NCBI RefSeq assembly: GCF_003813775.1
Contig: NZ_RPDH01000001.1
Location: 1,674,001-1,738,000, forward strand
From: Chitinophaga lutea
Lineage (GTDB): Bacteria; Bacteroidota; Bacteroidia; Chitinophagales; Chitinophagaceae
DNA length: 64,000 bases
Direction: 5' to 3'
Shown here: one piece after another, positions 37,331-46,070 of the stretch
Layout of the letters: each line of letters opens with the position of its first letter
Position numbering within the stretch: position 1 is the first letter of the stretch
Position numbers and translations under genes: made by a program
Notes under the pieces: model-generated
Seen by the model: the letters and a program-made list of their open reading frames with translations, nothing else
Databases searched by the model: none
Told to the model about the DNA's origin: nothing

Positions 37331-38286
37331 AAATTAATATTATTGGAGGCTCTGGGTTCATTGGGACAAACCTCACTGATGCTATGATTAATGATTGGAC
37401 TATTTTAAACTTGGACAAAGCCCTATCTTCTAAATATGATCATCTTACCGTAAAGGTAGATATTTGCAACAACAATGAAATTCAAAACAATATGCGTCTG
37501 GCGGATTGGGTTATCTTATTGGCTGCAGAACACCGAGACGACGTAAGTCCAATTTCTTTATACTACAAAGTAAATGTGGAAGGCACTGCAAATGTGTTAA
37601 AAGCAATGAACAGAGCTGGAATAAAAAAGATCATCTTTACCAGTTCAGTCGCCGTGTATGGTTTAAATAAAGATAACCCGGACGAATATCAGGAGGTTGA
37701 TCCATTTAACCATTACGGCAAAAGTAAATGGGAAGCAGAAGAAGTACTGAGAACATGGTACCGCGAGGCCCCGGAAGAAAGAACTCTTATAATCATACGG
37801 CCAACAGTTGTATTCGGACCAGGGAATAAAGGGAACGTTTATAACCTCCTCAATCAGATTTCCAGCGGGAAATTTTTGATGATCGGCGACGGCAACAACA
37901 AAAAGTCAATGGCCTTTGTTGAAAATATCACAGCTTTCATCAAATTCTGCATAGTCTCTGATATGACCGGATATCACCTCTTTAATTATGCCGACAAACC
38001 CGACATGACAACCAATGAACTCGTATCCCAGGCAGAAAAATCCCTGGACAGGAAAATATTACGTTTAAGAATTCCGTATTTTATTGGCTATATAGGCGGT
38101 TTAAGTTTGGATATTATTGCCAAAGTCCTTCGGATGAAGTTTTCGATAAGTGCCGTAAGAATAAAAAAATTCTGTGCAACCACTCAGTTCTCTGCCGAGA
38201 AAGTGAGGCAATCAGGTTTCAAAGCCCCATTTAGCTTAGATGAAGGTCTGAACAAAACTATTTTAAGTATTCTTAAACGTACATAA
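37327..38286 (+). CDS. NAD-dependent epimerase/dehydratase (extended SDR)
   Basis: 319 residues: GGSGFIG (7-13), LLAAEHRDDVSP, TSSVAVYG, Y130/K134 in YGKSK, RPTVVFGPGNKGNVYNLL, and a C-terminal helix-rich tail with hydrophobic IGYIGGLSLDIIAKVL. The pattern resembles the WbpV/WcfB-like 4-epimerase or 4-reductase group found at the end of O-antigen clusters, where the WbpV-type partner acts before an initiating sugar transferase. No such transferase is present here. Coupled to the glycosyltransferase gene (ATGA). It is the last gene of the AT-rich block. Confidence 0.8.
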   Translation: MKINIIGGSGFIGTNLTDAMINDWTILNLDKALSSKYDHLTVKVDICNNNEIQNNMRLADWVILLAAEHRDDVSPISLYYKVNVEGTANVLKAMNRAGIKKIIFTSSVAVYGLNKDNPDEYQEVDPFNHYGKSKWEAEEVLRTWYREAPEERTLIIIRPTVVFGPGNKGNVYNLLNQISSGKFLMIGDGNNKKSMAFVENITAFIKFCIVSDMTGYHLFNYADKPDMTTNELVSQAEKSLDRKILRLRIPYFIGYIGGLSLDIIAKVLRMKFSISAVRIKKFCATTQFSAEKVRQSGFKAPFSLDEGLNKTILSILKRT

Positions 38287-38375
38287 TAGATTCGTGCAAA
38301 AATCGTATTTGCGGGCCTATGTCCTCAAACATAAAGGCATAATTTTTGACATCTGTTGAAATCAAATCATCATGA

Positions 38376-39959
38376 ATGAAGCAGCTTGCCCTGATATTAA
38401 CCGTTTTAACACTCACTGTTCCCGCTGTCGGTCAGCAGAAACTACCAGTGATTGCCCCTTATCATGCAGAAAATATAAGGGAATTATATATCGATACTGT
38501 AAATCATCATACCGCATTAAGAAAGATTTTACATGAGGATACCAACGCATTGTATATCCAACAGGATACCACAAAGCAAAGCTGGTTTCACCGAAAGATT
38601 TTTAATGAACATCTTTTTGAGTTCCGTAAACCGGATTTCAATTTGTTTATAGACCTGGAAGGCGACTTTCAATTGGGAAAAAGCAGTCGCAGCAAAACTC
38701 TTTGGCTGAATACAAGGGGTATTCGTGTAATGGGCAATATCAGTCCGAAATTTTATTTTGAAAGTTCATTTTATGAGAATCAGGGTATGTTCCCTGTATA
38801 CATCGATAGCTTTGTTGCGAGACGAAGAGTAATACCCGGACAAGGAGAGCCGAAAATCACCAACATTGGCAAGTCCTATGACTACGCTTATGTGAATTCA
38901 CTTATTAGATACACCCCCTCCAGGTACCTGGCTTTTACAATGGGATACGGTACAAATTCCATCGGCGATGGTTATCGCTCCCTCATTCTCTCGGACATCA
39001 GTTTCAGCTACCCCTACCTGAAGATCACAGGCACTTTAGGCCAGTTCCAATACACCTCAATGTGGGCACAGTTTATGGATCTTGCTAGCAAATCGTTCGG
39101 GCAGGCGTACAATGATCTGGGCTATAGTAAAAAATGGGGCGTATTTCATTTCCTGGATTGGAATGCCAGCAAAAAACTCACTATCGGGCTGTTTGATGCC
39201 GTTATCTGGCCAAATACCGACTCTTCCGGCAGAAAACGGGGATTCGACTGGACATATATGAATCCCATCATCTTCCTCCGCCCCGCAGAATACTCCGCCG
39301 GCTCCTCTGACAATGCCATGGTGGGCATGAACGCCAAATTTAAACTGTTGCCGAAAACCATGGTATACGGCCAGTTTGTATTGGACGAATTCAAACTCAG
39401 CGAAATAATAAACCGCGATGGATGGTGGGCCAACAAATGGGCTTCACAAATCGGGTTCCGCGCGTTCGATCTTTTCAAGGTGAACAACCTGGATCTTCAA
39501 GGAGAATTTAATGCCGTGCGACCGTATACTTACTCATTCAGGAATACGTTCGCCAACTATGCTCATTACAATCAATCACTCGCACACCCGATGGGAGCCA
39601 ACTTCCGGGAAGTCCTCGGTATCGCTTCCTACCGTTACAAACGCTGGTTTCTCAAAGGACAGCTTACATTTGCGCAGTATGGCCTGGATCCCGGAGAAGC
39701 GACCAATTATGGAGGTGACATTTTCAAGTCTTACGACACCCGTGCAAAAGAATATGACAATCGCATCACCCAAGGTGTTAAAACTGATTTCTTCTACGCT
39801 AATGGCTCCATCGCATTTGTACTGAACCCGAAATATAATCTCAGAATAGAAGCCATGGCAGCTTCGCGAAGCGAAAAAAACGTACTTTTCCATAATAAAG
39901 AGTTTATCTTTTCCGTGGGTCTTAAAACCTCATTCCGTCAATTTTATTACGATTTCTGA
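38376..39959 (+). CDS. outer-membrane beta-barrel protein, Wzi/RemB-like
   Basis: 527 residues with a signal peptide (MKQLALILTVLTLTVPAVGQ), many alternating aromatic strands and a C-terminal aromatic residue (FRQFYYDF), as expected for an outer-membrane barrel. The motifs YTPSRYLAFTMGYGTNSIGDGYRSLILSD and FLDWNASKKLTIGLFDAVIW are shared, as I recall, with the capsule-assembly Wzi / gliding-motility RemB group of Bacteroidota. Position just after the exopolysaccharide genes suggests a role in surface attachment of the polymer. GC rises within this gene, and a strong terminator follows. Confidence 0.75.
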   Translation: MKQLALILTVLTLTVPAVGQQKLPVIAPYHAENIRELYIDTVNHHTALRKILHEDTNALYIQQDTTKQSWFHRKIFNEHLFEFRKPDFNLFIDLEGDFQLGKSSRSKTLWLNTRGIRVMGNISPKFYFESSFYENQGMFPVYIDSFVARRRVIPGQGEPKITNIGKSYDYAYVNSLIRYTPSRYLAFTMGYGTNSIGDGYRSLILSDISFSYPYLKITGTLGQFQYTSMWAQFMDLASKSFGQAYNDLGYSKKWGVFHFLDWNASKKLTIGLFDAVIWPNTDSSGRKRGFDWTYMNPIIFLRPAEYSAGSSDNAMVGMNAKFKLLPKTMVYGQFVLDEFKLSEIINRDGWWANKWASQIGFRAFDLFKVNNLDLQGEFNAVRPYTYSFRNTFANYAHYNQSLAHPMGANFREVLGIASYRYKRWFLKGQLTFAQYGLDPGEATNYGGDIFKSYDTRAKEYDNRITQGVKTDFFYANGSIAFVLNPKYNLRIEAMAASRSEKNVLFHNKEFIFSVGLKTSFRQFYYDF

Positions 39960-40021
39960 TCCTCACGTATCCAGGCGGCGCACACTGGAAACGCTAGTTG
40001 GTTCGATGGGCTTAAATACCA

Positions 40022-40050
40022 AACGCCCCGGAGCACATCCGGGGCGTTTT
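40022..40050 (+). terminator. rho-independent terminator after the exopolysaccharide/porin region
   Basis: A 12-bp perfect stem (aaacgccccgga/tccggggcgttt) with a 5-nt loop, followed by a T-rich run (tttatctttc) on the plus strand, 62 nt after the Wzi/RemB-like stop codon. Confidence 0.85.
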
Positions 40051-40089
40051 ATCTTTCGTAACCAGGGGAGACAAACAAAAGATACCATC

Positions 40090-40269
40090 TTACATGGAAA
40101 AAGGCCGTTGTTTCACTGGGGCATCCACATTGAATGAAATGCATCCTCCCGCTCTCCCCGGCTTGGTCATGTTCACAGGAAGCATACACGTAAGCTCCGT
40201 CACGTTTTGCTGATTCGTAAAAGTTCGCTGGATTTTAAAATAAGGTTCCCTTTAGCTATGGCCGTTCAT
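40090..40269 (-). pseudogene. small leftward ORF with strong RBS and an in-frame stop at codon 6
   Basis: On the minus strand an AAGGAG site lies 6 nt before ATG 40269. The frame reads MNGHS, then TAA (40252-40254), then continues open for 53 more codons (REPYFKIQRTF...DAPVKQRPFSM) to a stop at 40090. The continuation has varied, protein-like composition and is not antisense to a gene. It could be a nonsense-mutated small gene, or translation may begin at internal GTG 40203 or ATG 40185. No family recognised. Confidence 0.3.
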
Positions 40270-40327
40270 ATATTCTCCTTTATGAATATACGAAATAAAT
40301 CTGAAAAAACACAATTAACTTCGCAGC

Positions 40328-42214
40328 ATGCATTACGTAACGGTGGAAGGGCTTTCCAAATCCTACGGGGAAAAGCCCCTTTTTCAGAATATTTCTTTCC
40401 ATATTGAAGAAGGCGACAAAATCGCCCTGGTGGCGCTCAACGGTTCGGGAAAATCCACCCTCCTGAAGATCCTCACCGGCCAGGAACACCCGGACGAAGG
40501 CAAAGTCTGGATCCACAAAGGTGTAACAGTGGTGATGCTGGAACAAACCTCCAACTTCCGTGAAAATCAATCGGTACTGGAAAACATCTTCGACCACGAC
40601 CATCCCATTCTCAACGCCATCAAGGAATATGAGCACCTTACTGACCAGGAAGGGGAGCCTGACGCCCATGCCCTCACCACCGCCATCGCCAAAATGGACG
40701 AGCTCAATGCCTGGCACTTCGACGCTAAAGTGAAACAAATCCTCGGCAAACTCAATATCCACCACCTCGATCAGCCGGTGGGCACCCTCTCGGGCGGTCA
40801 GCAGAAAAGGGTGGCGTTGGCTAAAGTGTTGATAGACATAGGCTTTGAGCACAAACATACCCTCCTGATCATGGACGAGCCTACCAACCACCTCGACGTG
40901 AGCATGATCGAATGGCTGGAAAACTACCTCGATCAGGAAAATGTGACCCTCCTGCTCGTTACCCACGACCGGTACTTCCTCGACAGCGTGTGCAACGAGA
41001 TCATGGAGATCGACAACAGCGAGCTCTACATCTACAAGGGTGATTACGAAAACTACCTCGAAAAGAAGGCCGCCCGTGAAGAATCCGAAAAGGCCAGCGT
41101 GGAGAAAGCCCGAAATACTTACCGCAAGGAACTGGAATGGATGCGCCGGCAGCCGAAAGCCCGCACCACCAAATCGAAGTCGCGGCAGGACGCGTTTTAC
41201 GAAGTACAGGAGCGCGCCGCCAAACGCATCGAGCAGCAGCAACTGGAACTGAACGTAAAAATGACCCGCCTGGGCGGTAAAGTACTCGAGCTCAAAAAAG
41301 TGTACAAGGCTTACGGCAACCTCCAGATACTCAAGGGGTTTGACTATACCTTCAAAAAGGGCGAGCGCGTTGGCGTAGTGGGCAAAAACGGGGTGGGCAA
41401 GTCCACCTTCATCAACATGCTCCTCGGCACCGAAAAGTCCGATTCCGGCAAGATCAACGTGGGCGACACGGTTGTTTTCGGCAACTATTCCCAGGAAGGG
41501 CTCATCGTGAAGGAAGACATGCGGCTGATCGAGTTCGTCAAAAACATCGCGGAAAACTTCCCCCTGGCCGACGGCACCAAAGTGAGCGCGGCGCAATTCC
41601 TCAACCTCTTCCTGTTCCCCCCGGAAAAACAATACACCTATATCTCAAAACTGAGCGGCGGGGAAAAACGCCGGCTCCACCTGCTGTCGATCCTGTTCAG
41701 GAATCCGAACTTCCTCGTGCTCGATGAACCGACCAACGACCTCGACCTGCCGACCCTCAGTATCCTGGAAGATTTTCTCCAGAACTACCAGGGCTGCATA
41801 GTGATCGTGAGCCACGACCGGTATTTTATGGACAAACTGGTCGACCACCTGTTTGTGTTCGAAGGGAACGGCGAGGTGCGCGACTTCCCGGGCAACTACA
41901 CCCAGTACCGCGAATGGGAAAAAGACCAGGAAAAAATAAAGACCGAGCAGCCGAAACCGGCCGAAGCAGCGGCGCAAACCGCGCAGGAATCCAAAGCCCG
42001 CAAAATGTCGTTCAAGGAAAAGCGGGAACTGGAACTGCTTGAAAAAGAAATCGAGGCGCTGGAGCAGGAAAAGAAGAAACTGGACGATCAACTGGCTGCC
42101 GGCAACCTGCCCTTTGACCAGTTGAACCAGGCCTCGCTCCGGATTGGCGAAGTTATACAGCTGCTCGATGAAAAAGGGATGCGCTGGCTGGAATTGAGTG
42201 AGCTATCCGCATAA
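40328..42214 (+). CDS. ABC-F family ATPase (Uup/EttA-like)
   Basis: 628 residues without membrane segments: two ABC domains with Walker A GSGKST (first) and KNGVGKST (second), signatures LSGGQQKRVALAK and LSGGEKRRLHLL, Walker B LLIMDEPTNHLD and FLVLDEPTNDLD. The Lys/Arg/Glu-rich linker between them has coiled-coil character. A C-terminal coiled coil (about 555-625: EKRELELLEKEIEALEQEKKKL) favours the Uup type. ABC-F proteins act on ribosomes to relieve stalled or misarranged translation states; no antibiotic-resistance subtype can be assigned. Confidence 0.93.
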   Translation: MHYVTVEGLSKSYGEKPLFQNISFHIEEGDKIALVALNGSGKSTLLKILTGQEHPDEGKVWIHKGVTVVMLEQTSNFRENQSVLENIFDHDHPILNAIKEYEHLTDQEGEPDAHALTTAIAKMDELNAWHFDAKVKQILGKLNIHHLDQPVGTLSGGQQKRVALAKVLIDIGFEHKHTLLIMDEPTNHLDVSMIEWLENYLDQENVTLLLVTHDRYFLDSVCNEIMEIDNSELYIYKGDYENYLEKKAAREESEKASVEKARNTYRKELEWMRRQPKARTTKSKSRQDAFYEVQERAAKRIEQQQLELNVKMTRLGGKVLELKKVYKAYGNLQILKGFDYTFKKGERVGVVGKNGVGKSTFINMLLGTEKSDSGKINVGDTVVFGNYSQEGLIVKEDMRLIEFVKNIAENFPLADGTKVSAAQFLNLFLFPPEKQYTYISKLSGGEKRRLHLLSILFRNPNFLVLDEPTNDLDLPTLSILEDFLQNYQGCIVIVSHDRYFMDKLVDHLFVFEGNGEVRDFPGNYTQYREWEKDQEKIKTEQPKPAEAAAQTAQESKARKMSFKEKRELELLEKEIEALEQEKKKLDDQLAAGNLPFDQLNQASLRIGEVIQLLDEKGMRWLELSELSA

Positions 42215-42442
42215 GAACATGCAGTATCGGCAACATTGTCCATTACGAAAGGGCCTCCGGTAAATACCGGAACGGCGCCGTTACCCGATAAAAGTCTTCG
42301 TCATGAGTCCAGAGCTGGCACGAACTGCCTGGACAAATAAGGTCATCCTCACCTCGGTAAGATGCACAGGCAAGGGCCTTAAATGTCCACCAGGAACCGG
42401 GAAGCATTTCCGTTCAATAATCCTGACATACAACTTCATATA
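42215..42442. other. intergenic interval with palindromes
   Basis: No gene. It contains two adjacent inverted repeats: tccggta-aa-taccgga (42256-42271) and the perfect 12-bp palindrome aacggcgccgtt (42271-42282). Confidence 0.4.
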
Positions 42443-42469
42443 AAAGCTGCCGGCACCACCGGCAGCTTT
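42443..42469 (+). terminator. hairpin terminator downstream of the ABC-F gene
   Basis: Stem aaagctgccgg/ccggcagcttt with a 5-nt loop, about 230 nt after the ABC-F stop and 59 nt before the next gene. The T-run is short (cttt). Confidence 0.6.
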
Positions 42470-42527
42470 GCCGTTTAGGGAATCTCAGATTTTATATTAG
42501 TTTTATCTGTTAAACCGTTACCTGACT

Positions 42528-43655
42528 ATGAACCAAAATCAGCGATTTCTTTCCCTCGATGTATTCCGCGGCCTCACTGTGGCCTGTATGATACTCGTCA
42601 ATACCCCCGGCAGCTGGGCCAAAGTATACGGACCGCTGCTCCATGCCAAATGGCACGGCTGTACGCCCACCGACCTGGTGTTTCCCTTTTTCCTGTTCGC
42701 GGTAGGCAATGCGATGAGTTTTGCCATGAAGAAGTTCAACACCATGAGCAACGGCGCCGTGGTGGGAAAAATCCTCAAACGCACCGCCCTCATTTTTGCG
42801 ATTGGCCTGTTTTTGAACTGGTTCCCCTTCGTGAAATACGACAGCGAGGGGAATTTCGTGCTGAAAAGCCTGGAAACCCTGCGGATCATGGGTGTATTGC
42901 AGCGCATCGCCCTTTGTTACGGCATCGGCGCCCTGCTGATCCATTTTCTGAAACCCAAAGGCGCCCTGATCGTCACCTGCATCTTCCTGCTGGGCTACTG
43001 GGCTATCCTGTGGTTCCTGGGCGGCAACGACCCGTATAGCCTCGAAGGACACATAGGCCTGCAGGTCGACCTGGCGATACTTGGCGAGAGCCATATGTAC
43101 CGTGGGGAAGGATTGCCCTTCGAACCGGAAGGCCTCCTTAGCACGCTGCCCTCCGTCGGCAACGTGGTGTTCGGCTTCCTCGTGGGACAATACGTGCAGC
43201 AAAACCGGCACGCCAAAGGCATGCTGCTGAAGCTCGTGATGGCCGGCAGCATCCTCATCGTACTGGGCATCCTCTGGGGCACGGTATTCCCCATCAACAA
43301 AAAAATCTGGACCAGTTCCTATACCCTCTACACCGTAGGCATCGCCACCCTGCTGCTCTCCATCCTGATTTACCTGGTCGAGATGAGAGGCTGGCGGCGC
43401 GGCACCTACTTTTTTGAGGTGTTCGGTAAAAACCCCCTGTTCATTTACGTGATGAGCGGCGTGGTAGTCAAGCTGTATTTCCTCTTCCGCATCGGCGAAA
43501 AGAACGAGAATCTTTACAGCTGGCTGTACAATCATGTGTTCCAGCCCGTTTTCGGGGACTATCCCGGCTCGCTACTGTTCGGCATCTTCCACGTGCTGCT
43601 GCTCTGGCTGCTGGGATGGTGGATGGATAAGAAGAGAATCTATGTCCGCGTATAA
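42528..43655 (+). CDS. NagX/HGSNAT-type membrane acyltransferase (DUF5009-like)
   Basis: 375 residues with about 10 transmembrane segments. The N-terminus [25 protein letters not shown] and the following [27 protein letters not shown] are the hallmark of the heparan-alpha-glucosaminide N-acetyltransferase-like family, in which the conserved His transfers acetyl from cytosolic acetyl-CoA across the membrane. Bacteroidota members (NagX) sit in amino-sugar utilisation loci, but no such genes are adjacent here. A strong terminator follows. Confidence 0.88.
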   Translation: MNQNQRFLSLDVFRGLTVACMILVNTPGSWAKVYGPLLHAKWHGCTPTDLVFPFFLFAVGNAMSFAMKKFNTMSNGAVVGKILKRTALIFAIGLFLNWFPFVKYDSEGNFVLKSLETLRIMGVLQRIALCYGIGALLIHFLKPKGALIVTCIFLLGYWAILWFLGGNDPYSLEGHIGLQVDLAILGESHMYRGEGLPFEPEGLLSTLPSVGNVVFGFLVGQYVQQNRHAKGMLLKLVMAGSILIVLGILWGTVFPINKKIWTSSYTLYTVGIATLLLSILIYLVEMRGWRRGTYFFEVFGKNPLFIYVMSGVVVKLYFLFRIGEKNENLYSWLYNHVFQPVFGDYPGSLLFGIFHVLLLWLLGWWMDKKRIYVRV

Positions 43656-43672
43656 GCGTTCGATATAAGGGA

Positions 43673-43706
43673 AAAAGGGGCCGGGATGTACATTCCGGCC
43701 CCTTTT
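43673..43706 (+). terminator. rho-independent terminator after the NagX-like gene
   Basis: A 12-bp stem (aaaaggggccgg/ccggcccctttt) with a 10-nt loop, ending in tttt, 18 nt after the stop codon. Confidence 0.85.
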
Positions 43707-43781
43707 CTTTGAAAATTGCCGGTACGTCAAGCAGGGTACCCTATTCACCCGGGATCAGTGGTTTGCCGGTAAAGGACGGCG

Positions 43782-43811
43782 TTGGAAGCATGGTTATAAA
43801 TGCTATTTTTG
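43782..43811 (+). promoter_or_regulatory. Bacteroidota-type promoter of gmd
   Basis: TTG (-33) at 43782-43784, 19-nt spacer, then TATTTTTG (-7, exact TAnnTTTG) at 43804-43811. The start would fall near 43818, giving a leader of about 17 nt before ATG 43835. Confidence 0.65.
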
Positions 43812-43834
43812 TCGCGGCTAAATTGTCAGCGTAC

Positions 43835-44947
43835 ATGAAAAAAGCATTAATCACAGGTATTACGGGCCAGGACGGTGCATATCTCACAGAATTACTGCTG
43901 AAGAAAAACTACGAAGTGCACGGTATCAAGCGCCGTACCTCGCTTTTTAATACAGACAGGATCGATCATCTGTACCAGGACCCTCATGAGAAAAATGTGC
44001 AGATGACGCTGCACTACGGCGACCTGGCGGATTCCACCAATATTATCCGCATCATCCAGGAAGTGCAGCCTGATGAGATTTATAACCTCGGGGCCATGAG
44101 CCATGTACAGGTGAGCTTCGAAACACCGGAATACACAGCCGATGTAGATGGCATCGGCACCCTGCGTATCCTGGAAGCAGTGCGCCTGCTGGGGCTGGCG
44201 CAAAAAACCCGCATCTACCAGGCATCCACCTCCGAGCTGTATGGCCTGGTGCAGGAAGTGCCCCAATCCGAGAAAACACCATTTTATCCCCGCTCACCAT
44301 ACGCGGTCGCCAAAATGTACGCTTACTGGATAACGGTGAACTACCGGGAGGCTTACAATATGTTCGCCTGCAACGGCATCCTCTTTAACCACGAAAGCCC
44401 TCTGCGCGGTGAAACCTTCGTGACCCGCAAGATCACCCGCGGCGTTGCCAAAATAGCACTGGGCATGCAGGATAAACTGTACATGGGCAACCTGGATGCG
44501 AAACGCGACTGGGGCCACGCCAAAGATTACGTGAAAGCGATGTGGCTCATCCTCCAGCAGGATACACCGGAAGATTATGTGATCGCCACCGGCATCACCA
44601 ATACGGTGCGTGATTTCATCCGCCTCAGCTTTGCGGAAATCGGTGTGGAACTGGAATTTACAGGCAGCGGCGCAGCCGAAAAAGGTATCGTAAAAACCAG
44701 CACCAATCCTGCTTACCCGCTGCAACCGGGCCAGGAAGTGGTAGCCATCGACCCGCGATATTTCAGGCCTACGGAAGTGGACCTGCTGATCGGCGACCCT
44801 ACGAAAGCCAATAAACAGCTGAACTGGCAACCGGAATACGACCTGCAGAGCCTGGTGAAAGAAATGGTGGCGGCCGACATCGAGCTCTTCCAGCGCGAAA
44901 AGATCCTGAAAGACGCCGGTTTCAAAGTCTTAAACCAGTTTGAATAA
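43835..44947 (+). CDS. gmd: GDP-mannose 4,6-dehydratase
   Basis: Converts GDP-D-mannose to GDP-4-keto-6-deoxy-mannose, the first step to GDP-L-fucose (also GDP-rhamnose or perosamine). 370 residues from [24 protein letters not shown] dinucleotide motif, the catalytic STSELYG and YAVAK (Tyr/Lys), [17 protein letters not shown], typical length. The open frame runs upstream to 43709, but that part lies before the promoter. Followed 5 nt later by fcl, so the product is GDP-L-fucose. Confidence 0.95.
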   Translation: MKKALITGITGQDGAYLTELLLKKNYEVHGIKRRTSLFNTDRIDHLYQDPHEKNVQMTLHYGDLADSTNIIRIIQEVQPDEIYNLGAMSHVQVSFETPEYTADVDGIGTLRILEAVRLLGLAQKTRIYQASTSELYGLVQEVPQSEKTPFYPRSPYAVAKMYAYWITVNYREAYNMFACNGILFNHESPLRGETFVTRKITRGVAKIALGMQDKLYMGNLDAKRDWGHAKDYVKAMWLILQQDTPEDYVIATGITNTVRDFIRLSFAEIGVELEFTGSGAAEKGIVKTSTNPAYPLQPGQEVVAIDPRYFRPTEVDLLIGDPTKANKQLNWQPEYDLQSLVKEMVAADIELFQREKILKDAGFKVLNQFE

Positions 44948-44952
44948 TCTCC

Positions 44953-45870
44953 ATGCAAACACACGAAAAAATATATATCGCCGGCCACCGCGGCATGGTA
45001 GGCTCCGCTATCAAAAGACGGCTGGAGAAAGCGGGCTTCACCAACTTCGTGACCCGCACCTCTTCCGAACTGGATTTGCGTGATCAGGCGGCCGTAGCGG
45101 CCTTTTTCAAAGAAGAAAAACCGGATTATGTATTCCTGGCGGCGGCCAAAGTAGGCGGCATCGTCGCGAACAATACCTACCGGGCCGAGTTCATCTACGA
45201 CAACCTGATGATCCAGAACAACGTGATCCATCATGCCTATGTCAACGGTGTAAAGAAACTGATGTTCCTCGGCTCGTCCTGCATCTATCCCAAGCTGGCG
45301 CCACAGCCCCTGAAGGAGGAATACTTCCTCACCGGCCTGCTGGAACCTACCAACGAGCCTTACGCCATCGCGAAAATAGCCGGCATCAAACTCTGCGACG
45401 CCTACCGTGCGCAGTACGGCGCCGATTTTATTTCAGTGATGCCGACCAACCTCTATGGCCCGAACGACAATTACGACCTGCAGAACTCGCACGTGCTGCC
45501 TGCCCTGCTACGGAAGTTCCACGATGCAAAGGCCAACGGGGAACCGGCGGTGACCATCTGGGGCACCGGCACACCCCTGCGCGAATTTCTGCACGCGGAT
45601 GATATGGCGGACGCCTGTTATTTCCTCATGCAGCATTATTCCGAACCGGGGCCCATCAATATCGGCATTGGGGAAGACCTCAGCATCGCCGACCTGGCGC
45701 GCATGATACAGAAAATCACCGGGTACGAAGGGGAACTGAAATTCGATACCTCCAAACCCGACGGCACCCCACGGAAACTGATGGACGTTTCCAAACTGAC
45801 GGCGCTGGGATGGAAGGCTTCCATCCACCTCGAAGACGGGATTTGCAGCGTGTACAAAGAAAAGTTCTGA
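44953..45870 (+). CDS. fcl: GDP-L-fucose synthase
   Basis: 3,5-epimerase and NADPH-dependent 4-reductase converting GDP-4-keto-6-deoxy-mannose to GDP-L-fucose. 305 residues: GHRGMVGSA (NADP-binding), [30 protein letters not shown] (catalytic Ser/Cys), YAIAK (Tyr/Lys), and [13 protein letters not shown]. Forms an operon with gmd. May supply fucose to the exopolysaccharide or to protein O-glycans. Confidence 0.95.
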   Translation: MQTHEKIYIAGHRGMVGSAIKRRLEKAGFTNFVTRTSSELDLRDQAAVAAFFKEEKPDYVFLAAAKVGGIVANNTYRAEFIYDNLMIQNNVIHHAYVNGVKKLMFLGSSCIYPKLAPQPLKEEYFLTGLLEPTNEPYAIAKIAGIKLCDAYRAQYGADFISVMPTNLYGPNDNYDLQNSHVLPALLRKFHDAKANGEPAVTIWGTGTPLREFLHADDMADACYFLMQHYSEPGPINIGIGEDLSIADLARMIQKITGYEGELKFDTSKPDGTPRKLMDVSKLTALGWKASIHLEDGICSVYKEKF

Positions 45871-45885
45871 GTAACAACATACTAA

Positions 45886-45914
45886 AAAGGGCAGACCGTG
45901 GAGGTCTGCCCTTT
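45886..45914 (+). terminator. rho-independent terminator after gmd-fcl
   Basis: A 12-bp stem (aaagggcagacc/ggtctgcccttt) with a 5-nt loop, then atttttt, 15 nt after the fcl stop codon. Confidence 0.9.
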
Positions 45915-46070
45915 ATTTTTTGAATATCCTATCCCGAATTTGCAACATAATTGCACCTGTGGGTATCTACGCTTCATCTATACTGGGGCTGTGCTTCATC
46001 TACGGCGCATCCCCGGAGGGGCTTTGGAGGGGCTCTACTAAACCATTGTCTATCAACTACTTCAAAACCC

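Noticed and set aside
40280..41632. Minus-strand 450-codon frame opposite the ABC-F gene
   Set aside because: Antisense shadow; the plus strand has two complete ABC modules.
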